DNA from: Prosapia bicincta
Lineage: Eukaryota > Arthropoda > Insecta > Hemiptera > Cercopidae
Assembly (NCBI GenBank): GCA_036971475.1
Contig: JBAIZL010000002.1
Coordinates: forward strand, 235,752,643-235,816,642
Reading direction: 5' to 3'
Length of the DNA: 64,000 nucleotides
Every line of letters starts with the position of its first letter. The first letter of the stretch is position 1. Below, one piece after another: positions 46,477 to 57,160 of this stretch. Both the position numbers and the translations under genes were made by a program. The notes below the pieces were generated by a model. That model saw only the letters and a program-made list of their open reading frames with translations. It was not told the origin of the DNA and made no database searches.

Positions 46477-47004
46477 CTAGAACAGAGTAAGAAATAGATA
46501 CAGTGAAAACACTTTGCCGGTGCTGAATTTTCAAGAACTGTAATTAAATTTTAAAATATGCATAGAGATGTACTTAAGTATTAAAAACTAAACATTTTAA
46601 TGTTATAACACTTTTTTTGACAAATTTACAGTTAGTCATTTGCATATTCAAAATGCCATTATACAAGCCATCAGTCAGTCTATAGATATAATTTACAAAT
46701 ATTAACAAAAATTATAAATTTTCTTGAAATTTAGTTTTGAGGGTTTTTTTATCTTTATGCATTTGCATATAGTAAACTGTACAATATTAAACAGATCACC
46801 AAATTAACTAATTTGTAAACAAGAACATAAAAAACCTTAGTTAACAAAAATGCATCCACTGGCAATTATTTTTATTTTATTCAAATTCAAATAAAATTCA
46901 TCATACCATTTCATTTACCTTTTTACAACATCCATTAAAATCTAACAAGCATTTTAATTTTACTATGTTACAACTAAAACTTATAACTCAAGCTTTGGTT
47001 TTCG

Positions 47005-47470
47005 TAATGTAATCTTCACTTCTGTTGAGAAAATTTGTATATATTCGAGCAATTTTCTGCCTTTCCTATCATTAAAATATTTTCCTTTGTTGACACATTT
47101 CGGAATGACTCCATTTTCAAACCTAAATAGTATTATGACTGTATAAAACAAGTGTGGCATAATGTTTAATTTAAATAAATGAAACCTCTATACCACAAAT
47201 GACTTTTTCTTTTATTTAAAACCTTATGTACATTTCAATTGCATAGCAATCATCCTCAAAGGTAATTTGCAATGAAAAAATGTTTTAAATGAAAGAAAAA
47301 GTTTTTTGTGGTATAGTTTACTTTATTTAAACTAAATAGTATTGTTCCCCGATATCTTGAGTTCGTCTTTATATACTGTCCCCATCACTTACAGATTGCT
47401 CCTATTGGTACACACCTACTCTCAACTCCTTGCGTTTAGCTAATTATTTTAAACTTTTAAAAATTAAGCA
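47005..47470. repeat. Interspersed repeat R, copy 2, split by a PLE family B insertion
   Basis: Matches 21601-21905 block by block: TTTTCTGCCTTTCC, GAATGACTCCATTTTCAAA, TATATACTGT, CTCCTATTGGT. Between the second and third blocks this copy has 197 extra bases with a 12-bp flanking duplication. Confidence 0.65.
47135..47331. mobile_element. Minimal PLE family B insertion with 12-bp target duplication
   Basis: CTAAATAGTATT flanks it at 47123-47134 and 47332-47343. It contains a minus-strand hammerhead-like core (47258-47233: TGAGGATGATTGCTATGCAA then TTGAAA) and inverted outer arms (ATACCACAAATGACTTTTTC versus AAAGTTTTTTGTGGTAT). The homologous repeat at 21601 lacks it, showing an empty site. 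Confidence 0.75.
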
Positions 47471-49690
47471 AGCTGGAAGATACGGAAAAAGAAACGAAAC
47501 ACCAAAGGGACAGTTGCTGAAAATGAATGTGGTGAACGCACACTAAGAGTATTAAAAATAGGACTTGAAAATAAAACAAGTGCATCTACTCCGAATTCAA
47601 AACAACAAAAGAAGCTGAAAAATTTATTAACACCATTTAAAGATATTCTAAATGAAAATTCAGGCCCATCTAATTAATATAAACACAAACTAAAAATAAT
47701 AGAGAAAAAACCTTTTGTAAAAAGAATTTATTCAATACCAGTAAATTATAGGAAACAAGTACAACAGAAAATTGATATAATGCTTGAAAATGATATCATA
47801 GGGTGGTCCAGAACACCATTTATAAATCATTTGGTAATGGCTCTCAAACCAGATAAGTCAATAAGGCTATGTCTTGAAATTTTACAAGGCGACGAAATGA
47901 GATCTCAATCCCAGACTACGAAAAGCGCACCAGCAATCTTGGGGAAGGGCATGGGTAGACGATTTATATAAAAAAAACTATGTTACCTTCATTTAGTTTC
48001 TGGCAATACCATAGATTCATGACTTGAAAAATGCACGTGTTTTTTTGTTAAATAACAAAGTATATAATTTGAAAGTGGTAACATTTGGCCTACAAAATTC
48101 ACTGGCGGCCTAGGTCAGAACAGTCGACTTAACCCTGAGACGAGAGCTAGAAGCAATACCTTGGCATATGTAGATAACCTTCTATGTTTATCAGAAACGT
48201 TTGAACAACAAGATCTCGAACACTTGTAAATTACCTTCACTACCTCCAGGGATGGAAATTTAACAACTAATCCTAGAAAAACACTTTTCTGTCAGCAGGA
48301 GGTAAAGCTTCTCGGATATATTTTCAATCAAGAAGGCGTGAAAATGGACCCAGAAAAATTACAAGCCATACATGACTTTCCTGTTCCTATGAACAGAAAA
48401 CAACTGCAGACATTTCTGTCTAGCATTCGAAAGATTTATAGGCTAGTTTATTGAGGCAGTAACACTAAAACATCCAGAGATAGGGCAAGGTACATTTCTT
48501 CAAACAGACGCAAGTCATTGCGCGATTGCAAGCCAATTATATCAAAAGGATGAAAATGACAAGTTGCAGGTAATAGGTTTCATCAGTAGTACTATATAAA
48601 AAAGCAGAGTTAGCACACAGTGTGTGTGAAAATGAACTTTTAGCTATTGTTCATGGTCTACAAATGTTTAGACCTCATTCTTGGCGCTCTGTTCACTATC
48701 CTAACGGACAACAAAATTTTAAAGTTTCTAAACACGTGTAAATTCACAAACTTAAAAATCACACGATGGACACTGGCTATACAAGAATTCCAACCTACTA
48801 TTATACATTGTCCTGGCAAAGATACCTTGCGATATCGTAAGCCGAATGTGTCAAGCACAAAATGTATTGGAAAGTTAGAAAATGAGCAGCCGGTCGTTAG
48901 GCTAAATCAATTTAAAAATGTATTAACGATAAAAAGAATCATGCCAAATCTTAAAAATGGATAAGATATACAATCTGGCTTACTGCATATTAAAAATAAT
49001 ACTCAGCAATATACAAAATAAACTAGAATAGAAGGGTTCCTATGCATAAGAATCATAGACAAAAATAAAATAGTTGTTTCCAACAACATTATAGAATTGT
49101 TAATGTTAAGAGTTACATGAATCTATGCACATAGGACAAAATAAAATAGTAAAATTAACAAACCAAAGTTTTTATATCAAAAACATATATAACAGAGTAA
49201 TTAATACCATTAAAAGATGTAACATATGTCAAATCTACAAGTGGATAACTACAGTCCCGATCTGCACCAATTATGACTCAGGAACCAGGTGAAATGGTGG
49301 CAGTGGATCTTTTAAAACCCCTACCAAGAAGCCTAGGGTGGATGAGACACATATTAGTCGTCATCGATGTGGACGTCAAAAGATGTAACATATGTCAAAT
49401 CTACAAGTGGATAACTAGTCCCGATCTGCACCAATTATGACCCATGAACCAGGTGAAAAGTCATAAGTGGAAGTGGAAGCCCGTCATATACTTATCCCTG
49501 TACGTCATCCACAGGTAAATTTGGCAGAGCGCGTAAACCGAGAACTGGGAAGAATTTTACGGACCTATTGTAGTAAGTCACAATCCTCGTGGCAAAAATA
49601 CATTCAAGATATACAACAGTTTTCCGCACGAGATCATAGGCTATACACCCACATGGATCGTAGGGGAGTGGAGCCACACTATGTATGACA
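47470..49690 (+). pseudogene. Ty3/gypsy retrotransposon pol remnant (RT, RNase H, integrase)
   Basis: Order of domains is that of Ty3/gypsy pol. RT start at about 47710: KKPFVKRIYSIPVNYRKQVQ, then LENDIIGWSRTPFINHLVM and DKSIRLCLEI. The catalytic segment is degraded (AYVDNLLCLSETFEQ at about 48160 keeps the Y-V-D-N of Y-x-D-D). Then LLGYIFNQEGVKMDPEKL and IHDFPVPMNRKQLQTFLS. RNase H: LFTILTDNKILKFLNT and EFQPTIIHCPGKDT at about 48690-48830. Integrase zinc part: ESMHIGQNKIVKL and RCNICQIYK near 49110-49240. Integrase core tail: PVRHPQVNLAERVNRELGRI at about 49499. Stops in all frames. A 75-bp segment (AGATGTAACATATGTCAAAT onward) is duplicated at 49213 and 49381. No LTRs seen. Sequence is described only as a decayed element. 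Confidence 0.88.
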
Positions 49691-49711
49691 AAAATTTATT
49701 CTCGACGGTAA

Positions 49712-50130
49712 GGGCCATGTTATACGAGCGCTAATACCGTCGCGTTGATGCCGCCGCGTCAATGTCGGCCCAGCCTGGCAATAAGCCTACCGTGTAGCAA
49801 ATTGTTCAAACGACGTTGCCGTCGACGAGTCCGCATTAACCCGGCATTGAGCGTCGCCAACGCGACCGGCTTCGCTAGCACAAAGCTGCTAGCGCGGAAT
49901 ACAGAGCGCGAACCTATTATACGTAGAGCTACTAACGCTGGCTCAGTGAGAACTGAGAGGTGAGTTGTGAAATATCATGTTTGATACTGAAAAGTTTATT
50001 AATGTTGTGGAAAAACGGCTCCTGCTGTACGATGTAAAAGTACTGATTATAGTGAAAGACAAATCAAGGCGAAATGTTGGTTCAAAATACGCAGAAATAC
50101 GCAAAATGTTGGTTAGAAATATACATGTAC
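49712..50130 (+). mobile_element. PIF/Harbinger-like end with MADF-domain coding remnant
   Basis: After TAA, the sequence GGGCCATGTTATACGAGCGC resembles PIF/Harbinger termini (GGGCC...). It opens a GC-rich block (49712-49950). At 49977 an ATG starts MFDTEKFINVVEKRLLLYDV; after a one-base shift the frame continues KSTDYSERQIKAKCWFKIRR and stops. This is a MADF (Adf-1-type Myb/SANT) DNA-binding domain with its W and Y-D positions; PIF/Harbinger elements typically encode such a partner protein beside the transposase (family knowledge). Neither transposase nor right end is seen. Confidence 0.6.
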
Positions 50131-50132
50131 GC

Positions 50133-50640
50133 AGTGAAACCTCTGTTAAACGGACACATACTGTTCTCGATATTTGGTCCAACCACGAGAGGTGTCCGTT
50201 TAGTGGAAGGGTGAAAAGGAGAAGCCGAATTTCAAAAATAAATACAGTATTTATTCAGTACACTTTATTTCCATTCCAATACATAATGGGCTACAGTACT
50301 CAACTAATACTAATGTATAAATGTAATTAATACTACTAAAATACTAATGTACAGTATTTAATAAATAATGTAGGCTACCTTTTTATAAATACAGTATACA
50401 GTACAATAACTACTGTACTGAATTGTTATTAAATATAAATTCAAAAGCAAATTTAAATAACATTGAAACAATACAATAATACAGTACTCTACATTAATTT
50501 AATTTGTGGATTACTGTAGAGCCTAGCCTATGAATTTTTAAAATAAAGATTTCAAAGGATATACTAGGGATTGTTTCCACTAAATATTTGTTATTATAAT
50601 ATAACAATTATACTATAATATAATATATAGACGTTTTCGT
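50133..50640. mobile_element. Tigger/pogo-type end
   Basis: CAGTGAAACCTCTGTTAAAC then GGACACATACTG at 50135 is a typical Tigger terminus. An inverted match AGAGGTGTCCGTTTAGTGG follows only 50 bases on (50190-50208), so this may be a very short copy or a fold-back of one end. The AT-rich DNA to 50640 has no other feature. Confidence 0.45.
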
Positions 50641-51060
50641 CTCGCCCAATAGTTAGTAGCAGCATACGGCACGGCGAGACGTTTCGCCTTGCCCGGTGGT
50701 TAGTAGCAGCATACGGCACGGCGAGACGTTTTCGCCTTGCCCGGTGGTTAGTAGCAGCATACGGCACGGCGAGACGTTTCGCCTTGCCCGGTGGTTAGTA
50801 GCAGCATACGGCACTGCGAGACGTTCTCGCCTTGCCCGATGGTTAGTAGCAGCATACGGCCCGGTGAGACGTTTTCGCCTTGTCCGGTGGTTAGTAGCAG
50901 CACACGGCACGGGGAGACGTTTTCGCCTTGCCCGGTGGTTAGTAGCAGCATACGGCACGGCGAGACGTTTTCGCCTTGCCCGGTGGTTAGTAGCAGCATA
51001 CGGCACGGCGAGACGTTTTTTGCCTTGCCCGATGGTTATTAGCAGCATCGGCACGGCAAG
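50640..51060. repeat. GC-rich 48-bp minisatellite, about 9 copies
   Basis: Unit: GGTTAGTAGCAGCATACGGC, then ACGGCGAGACGTTTTCGCCT and TGCCCGGT. Each unit can fold as GGCGA...TCGCC. Copies differ by single bases and a variable T run. Since 48 is divisible by three, long frames open on both strands, but they are repeats of the same 16 residues, not genes. Composition is far from the AT-rich flanks. Confidence 0.92.
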
Positions 51061-51759
51061 AGATCCCCAGGCGCAGTATGCTTTAGATTCGAAAACATAT
51101 TTGAATACAAATTCATAATATGACACATTTTATTTTCATGTCATTAAAATTGTTAGGACATCTCTACCTTTAACACTAAGTATCTTGACCTAATCTACAA
51201 CTTTTCACCCGGTCCGAACTTCCAAAATAATCCTACAATAGACAAAAGATACAGAAAAATAATCTTTTTACCGTATGGCCTAGTTGAAGCAGATTTTTCT
51301 TTGTGTTTTATGTTTGGTCGGCGGTCACGGAGGAGTGTGCTCACGTCAACTTTTTATTATTTTTTTATTATTATTTTATTCTTGATTTACTTAACTTTAG
51401 AGTGATTTGAACAAGAAATGAAAAAAATATTTTTAAAAAACTGTATTAATATCAATTGTCATCGAATACAGGTTAAGAAAATATATTTGAACTAGATTGG
51501 ATGAATAAAAACGTATTTTATTAACAATTGAAATTTTGTACAATTTATATACAAGGAGAGTGTGAGCTAATAGAAGGAACTGAATAACAATCTACTGCAA
51601 ACTGTTGCTTGTTCTATAACGCTTTACCAAAAAATGATCCTTTTACTATAAAATTTATCCCAAGAGTATAAAACACTTATCCGCGCATGCGCAGAACAAT
51701 TTGTTTTATGCCTTTTGCCCGTCGGACGAAAATTTGACGAGGCAGTACAAAGCGCCCAT
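51061..51759. other. AT-rich DNA, nothing recognised
   Basis: No gene or element signature seen. Confidence 0.5.
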
Positions 51760-52390
51760 TGAATTTCAATTTCATTGAAATTATTTTTTTCTGTGCCTAG
51801 AAACATTTTTTTTCTCAAATTAAAGTTGGGTAAAATTTTCAGCGCGGATGTAGCAGTTGTGAATAGGGTGCTTGCCTCACGGAGGGATACACATCACAAA
51901 TGTACCAACCGTTACACTTGGATAATGTGTAGCATTACGTTTTGGCATAATTTTAATGAATTTAACAAAATTAAAGTATAAAATATGAAGTATCCAGTCA
52001 GGATAGATTTGGTTCTAATTATATAAATGTAACCATTTAGGTAATGTATAAAATTAAAACCAAATCTAACCTGACTGGACACTTTTTAGGTATAAAGTAA
52101 TGTATAAATTTAAAACCAAATCTATCCTAACTGGAGATTTTATAAGTATATTTAAATATATGTATAAAAATTAAGCCAAAACGTTGTTTCTCAAATATCT
52201 ACACACGTAAGGTTGCGTGACGTACCGGGGCCGATGCGTACAACCTATCCGCAGCACTGTGACAAAAAAAAAAAATGTATCACTCCGCGCTCATTCACAA
52301 CTTCTACATCCGCGCTGAAACTTTTACCCAACTTTAATTTAAGAAAAAATAATGTTTCTAGGCACAGAAAAAAATAATTTCAATGAAAAC
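51760..52390. mobile_element. Foldback-type element, copy 1
   Basis: Outer arms: 51760-51867 (AATTTCATTGAAATTATTTT, GTGCCTAGAAACATT, AAAGTTGGGTAAAATTTTCA, GCGCGGATGTAG) pair with 52290-52390 (CTACATCCGCGCTGAAACTT, ACCCAACTTTAATTT). The centre contains the motif CCAGTCAGGATAGATTTGGT and inverted versions (AACCAAATCTAACCTGACTG, ACCAAATCTATCCTAACTGG). About 630 bp, no coding sequence. Related copies at 53935 and 52640/58755. Confidence 0.75.
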
Positions 52391-52531
52391 AGCCTTTTTA
52401 CATGTTTCTGAATGTTTCATGAAAATATAGGCCCGGTTTAGCAAACTAAACAATTACCACAAATGTATCTAAAATTTGAAATTTTAAAATAATACGAAAA
52501 TAATTTATCGATTGATATTACATAAAAATGT

Positions 52532-52639
52532 GGTATTTATTTCCAGTGCCCACGTGTACGATTTTAGCGAAAAATATTTACCGGCCCACGACGAAAGTCA
52601 TCAGAGATAAGAAAACTCTCGCTCAGGGAAATAAATACC
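52532..52639. mobile_element. 108-bp palindromic mini-element
   Basis: Begins GGTATTTATTTCC and ends GGAAATAAATACC (perfect 13-bp inverted ends). Interior GTGCCCACGTGTACGATTTT, CGACGAAAGTCATCAGAG and AACTCTCGCTCAGG. A second copy in inverted orientation lies at 60220-60338. Confidence 0.75.
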
Positions 52640-53245
52640 ATTTTATCAAATAAAAGTTGGGTAAAAAATTCAGTGCGGAGTAATCAGAAGTACTACATCC
52701 GCGTATCAACGCCGTACTACGTATACATGTATTTAAATATACATTACTTATAAAGTCTCCAGTCAGAATAGATTGTTTTGTAAATTTATACAATACTATA
52801 TACCTATATTAAAATATTCCTATAAAGTCTCCAGTCAGGATAGATTTTTTTGTAATTTTATACAACATTACCCTCGCCGTCTACTTCCGCGAAGTAATAC
52901 TTCGTCACGTGATCTCCATTCTAGCCTTACATGTGTACATTTGGTTAAACGTATAAAATTACAACAAAATACTATCCTGACTGGATACTTCATAGCTATA
53001 TAAAATTAACCTTACGTGGCAATAACAAACAATAATTATGCATATAGCTTCAGAACATGTTTTTGATTCATTTTATATCCATTGTATTGGGGGGTGAGCA
53101 ATGTGAATTTTTACCAGCACTATTAGCACCACGTTTGGGAGAAACTACAATTTTCCACAATTGTTAATATTTGGGGCGTGAGCGAGAGTTTAAATAATTA
53201 TTTTCGCTAAATTCGTACACGTGGGCACGGGAAATAAATACAAGA
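52640..53245. repeat. Left arm of a 590-bp inverted repeat (partner 58755-59350)
   Basis: Runs from AAAGTTGGGTAAAAAATTCA through TCCGCGTATCAACGCCGTAC, two CCAGTCAG(A/G)ATAGATT motifs, TCTCCATTCTAGCCTTACAT and CACGTGGGCACGGGAAATAA. The reverse complement of nearly all of this is found at 58755-59350. Part of the same foldback family as 51760-52390. Confidence 0.75.
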
Positions 53246-53257
53246 AATGTTTAGATT

Positions 53258-53600
53258 TGTAAGTCTGTTAGTTTTAACATGTTAATATTTCATGTCTTTT
53301 TTATATAAAATTCGTTGTCGTTTACAAATCATTTTTGTTTATGTGTAAGGGTTTTATGGCGATAAATAATTAATAGAAATTAATTTAATACAATAAATTT
53401 GAAGTGGATAAATTTATAAAAAGAACTTGGGTAAAAAATTATAATAATTTAATTTTGAAGGAAATAAATAAATTTAAAGATGGTATAATAGTAGATTAAA
53501 TTATATGGCTTTGTAGTAATTTGAAAATTTTTGGAAATGTTTTTTAACTAAATGTAAATTATTATTCTATTCATTAAAAAAAACTAATTTAAATTAGTTT
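53258..53600. repeat. 330-bp direct repeat, copy 1 of 3
   Basis: Begins AAGTCTGTTAGTTTTAACAT, then ATTTTTGTTTATGTGT and GGCGATAAATAATTAATAGA. Further copies at about 54728-54960 and 55390-55730 in the same orientation, more diverged. No coding sequence. Confidence 0.8.
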
Positions 53601-53692
53601 TATGAAAATGAAAGGCAGTGTCAATTATAAATTTGAAATAGAATATACGAACAACGAAATCTTGTTGCTGTTCATGACGAGCTGTTTAATTA

Positions 53693-53833
53693 CTTATTAC
53701 ACTTTTGCTATTACTTGCGACCAGACTTTTTGTTAACTAAAAGTTGTTAACTTTCACTTGGAGGAAATGTTTTCGTCTTACGACTTCTTCAGCCTCTAAG
53801 TCTGGTCGCAAGTAATAGCAAAAGTGTAATAAA
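53693..53833 (-). mobile_element. Hammerhead-like core inside a near-perfect 35-bp hairpin
   Basis: Arms CTTATTACACTTTTGCTATT...CGACCAGACT (53693-53727) and the complement AGTCTGGTCGCAAGTAATAG...TAATAAATAAG (53799-53833) enclose about 71 bp. On the minus strand the loop holds CTGAAGA, A, GTC-GTAA-GAC, GAAAAC (53792-53774): CUGANGA, a three-pair stem with a GNRA-type loop, and GAAA. Very compact; resembles PLE/retrozyme hammerheads. Confidence 0.6.
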
Positions 53834-53934
53834 TAAGAACAACTATTCAGAATTGATAATTAAGTTACCAGTGTCTTTCTTTATCTTTAAATTTTGATTA
53901 AATAATTTTATGGTAGTTTATAAGAGCGGTCACC

Positions 53935-54545
53935 TACGATGATTTTTCAATTTAAAGTAGAGTAAAAACTTCTGAGCGGAGGCACAAGTTGTGAATTGGT
54001 CCGGAGGATGCAAATGTTTCGTGACGTCACACTGTAGTTGGTGTTTAATCAATATAAACTTTATGAAACAAAAAACATGTCTTGAAGTTATTATATTGAT
54101 AACTATTATTTTTGTTACTGCCAGGGAAGGTGAATTTGATATATCTATATTGAATATACCTATGAAAAATCCAGTCAGGATAGATTTGATTCTAATTTTA
54201 TACATTTAACCATTTAGTTAATGTATAAAATTAAAACCAAATCTAACCTGACAGGACACTTTTTAGGTATATTTTAATATTGCTATATAGCAACGTATAA
54301 ATTTAAAACCAAATTTATCCTAACTGGAAACTTTATAAGTATATTTAAATATATGTATGCAAAAACCATAAAAATGAAGCCAAAACGTTGTTCTCAAATA
54401 TCTACACACGTAAGGTATGAGTGACGTCACTGTACCACTCCGCACTATGCGTCACGAATCATTTTTATCACTCCGCCATCATCACAACTTATGCCTCCGC
54501 AATGAATTTTTTACCCTACTTTAAATTGAAAAAAGTAACTTCCCT
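53935..54545. mobile_element. Foldback-type element, copy 2
   Basis: Outer arms: CAATTTAAAGTAGAGTAAAA...GAGCGGAGGCACAAGTTGTG and the complement CACAACTTATGCCTCCGCAA...TACCCTACTTTAAATTG. The centre is the same as in copy 1 (CCAGTCAGGATAGATTTGAT and AACCAAATCTAACCTGACAG). The arms have diverged more than the centre. Confidence 0.75.
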
Positions 54546-54727
54546 CAAGCAACAAGAAAAAAATTCTTGTGGATATCGTCCTATTTGGTGGTTTTAAAAT
54601 ATTTTCCAAAATATCGTAGGTGGGCGCTAAAATAAACAACTACCATTTTAAAATCTTTTAAATGACTTCAATAAGGCGAGATTTGCAAAATAATTTTTCA
54701 ATTGATATACGTAAAAATGTTGAGATT

Positions 54728-54960
54728 TGCAAGTCTGTTAGTTTTAACATGTTAATATTTTATGTCTTTTTTATATTTCGTTGTCTTTTAAAAATTATTT
54801 TTGTTTATGTGTGAGGTTTTGATGGCGATAAATAATTAATAGGAACTAATTCAATACATTATTTGAATGTGGATAAATTTATAAAAAAGATTTTTGTTAA
54901 AAATTATTTAAAACTTAAATAAAATATTAGTATAGTAAAATTATTAAACTTATTTTTAAA
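54728..54960. repeat. 330-bp direct repeat, copy 2 of 3 (shortened)
   Basis: AAGTCTGTTAGTTTTAACAT, TTTATGTGTGAGGTTTTGAT, GGCGATAAATAATTAATAGG. The 3' part is lost. Confidence 0.75.
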
Positions 54961-55389
54961 TAAAACTTTTTAAAATCTTTATTGAAAATCCAATATGATT
55001 ATAACTAACATCAAGAAAGAAGGCATTCGGTCCAGCCACACGAAAAAGGATCTACAGGGAACGAGAAAGAGGGAGATTTTACATTATGACTTAAAGACCG
55101 ATCCAGGACAAAATTCCCATGAAACTGGTAAAACAAGTTAGTCAAGTTAGCACTATCTTTCATTATCTTTATATTCTGATTAAATAATTTTATTTAACAT
55201 TTTAAAATGACTTTTAATTTAATATAAAATAGTCTATTAAAACTCTAGAAAGTTTGAATTGATTTTAAAATCTTTTTAATTACTTCAATAAAGCGAGATT
55301 TACAAAATTTCCAAAAAGACCTGAACTACAAATATAAAGTAGCTTGAAATTTTAAAATAATACTACATAACGAAATACTGTTTAGATTT

Positions 55390-55730
55390 ATAAGTCTGTT
55401 AGTTTTAGCATGTTATTATTTTATGTCTTTTTTATATAAAATTGGTGGTTCATTTAAAATGATTTTTGTTTATGTGTGAGGTTTTGATGACGATAAATAA
55501 TTAACAGAAATTAATTCAGTACATTAAATTTGAATGTGGATAAATTTATACAAAGAACTTGTGTAAACAATTATAAAAATTTAATTTCGAGGAAAATAAA
55601 TAAATCAATTTAAAGATGATATAAAAGGAGTTTAAATTATGGTTTTGTTGTATTACAAGATGAAATAATTTGGGATTTTTTAAAATATTTTTCATATAAA
55701 TGCAAATTATTTTATGAAAGTGAAAAGATT
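55390..55730. repeat. 330-bp direct repeat, copy 3 of 3
   Basis: AAGTCTGTTAGTTTTAGCAT, TTTATGTGTGAGGTTTTGAT, GACGATAAATAATTAACAGA, then the GAGGAAAATAAATAAAT part shared with copy 1. Confidence 0.75.
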
Positions 55731-55911
55731 GTCGATTATAAATTCGAAATAAAATATATGAACAATTATTGAGAATTAATAATTAAATGTAGTAGTAAAA
55801 AGGGAAATAGCAACACATTAGCCATCCCAAAAAATGATTGCCTTCGCCAGCCGACACATCGTCAAAGCGAGTATGTAATGTCAAACGCATAATTTCATGA
55901 GGAAACAAATG

Positions 55912-56488
55912 CAAGGGCGGCTCCAGGATAGACTTTTGGAAGGGGGCAGAATGGCAGGAAACATAGGGTGGTGTCGGGCAAAAAACTTTGAAAAATAAAG
56001 GCCTGGAAATGAAATTTTAAGCTATTCTTGTACTTTAAAATTACAGGAAATTTGGCATTTTTTTCATAAAAACCTGCATTTCACCTGTATTTAGGTAGAT
56101 AGTTAAATTATTATTTTGTACGTAATACAAAATATTGTTTAACTTCCATCAAACGGCTCGGTCTGACGAGGACGACGAGGAGTCGTAGCACAGACTGTTA
56201 GTACAGTCAAGCTACGGAACTAGTGCACTACTTGTAACATGCCAGTGTTTATGCTGGGTGGAACTACCGATGTATCAGATGAATTTTTACACCTAACATT
56301 ACATAAATAACAATATATTGCTCTATAATAAAAGTCAAATGAAAAATACATTATTTTTATAAATAACTAGGGTAATTTAAATGTGTTCCGATTATGAAAA
56401 ATATATTTGTAAAAAAAATAGTAGCCTAATTCTCGGGGGGGGGGGGGAAGCAATTGCCCCTACTGCCCCTCCCCTGGAGCCGCCCTTG
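55912..56488. mobile_element. hAT-type non-autonomous element (577 bp) with 8-bp target duplication
   Basis: Inverted ends CAAGGGCGGCTCCAGG; the right end ends CCTGGAGCCGCCCTTG. Flanks AACAAATG (55904-55911) and AATAAATG (56489-56496), an 8-bp duplication with one change, as expected for hAT. G- and C-runs lie just inside both ends (GGGGG at 55954, a 15-base G run at 56436). No coding sequence. Confidence 0.8.
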
Positions 56489-56496
56489 AATAAATG

Positions 56497-56970
56497 AGTT
56501 TTTGTAATCGTAAAACTAAATTTTTGTCAGATGATGTGTATTTTTTTTAAATTGCAGTAAAACAATGATTAACCGAAATAGAAGGCGAACCCGGTTTTAA
56601 TATGCAAAACTTCGGATAACAAGTAGCAATATATGTTTACGGTTTAGCCCATTGATGTGCATTCAATCACAAGCTAGACTTGGGATTTCCATGCAGTACT
56701 CAATTCAAAACCACGTGTATTCCTCAAGGTACCGAAACAATACACATACAGGGATGCAGACAGTGTTTTTACCCCCAATATATCCCCCAACCTCATATAA
56801 GGACACTTCAAATCTCCCCAAAAATTATGGAGCTTGTAGATAGAGGCTTACAAGCTTACGCGAATTCCATATTATTAACAATATAGTGATAATTTAACAA
56901 ATTAAAAATCAAAATATTGCCCATCAAAAGACATTCAATTCAGTTGTTTATTCTAATTTTATCTCTTTAA
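56497..56970. other. AT-rich DNA, nothing secure
   Basis: AAAACAATGATTAACCGAAA near 56562 may be a Tigger-type end; unpaired. No gene. Confidence 0.4.
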
Positions 56971-56974
56971 TTTT

Positions 56975-57160
56975 GTAGTCCATTACGTTCGGTGAAACTT
57001 AGTTATTCACTTTAACATTAGTTTATGACTATCCGAACTTTAATTTTGTAAAAACTTGCTGAGACAGAACGTTTACGATCGCTATGTGGCGATCTTCATC
57101 AGTGAGACAAAATTTAAAGTTCGGATAGTCATAAGCTAATGTTAAAATCTAATTTTATAT
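56975..57160. mobile_element. Minimal PLE family A element with one hammerhead-like core
   Basis: TTTTGTAGTCCATTACGTTC on the left and the complement of TTATGACTATCCGAACTTTA on the right, so the termini are inverted around a single minus-strand core at 57101-57070 (CTGATGA, GATCGCC...GGCGATC partner GCGATC, GTAAAC in place of GAAAAC). All coding sequence is lost. Confidence 0.7.

Noticed and set aside
50653..51126. Long overlapping open frames on both strands (up to 157 codons)
   Set aside because: They are translations of the GC-rich 48-bp minisatellite. No start context, no family similarity, and equal openness on both strands.
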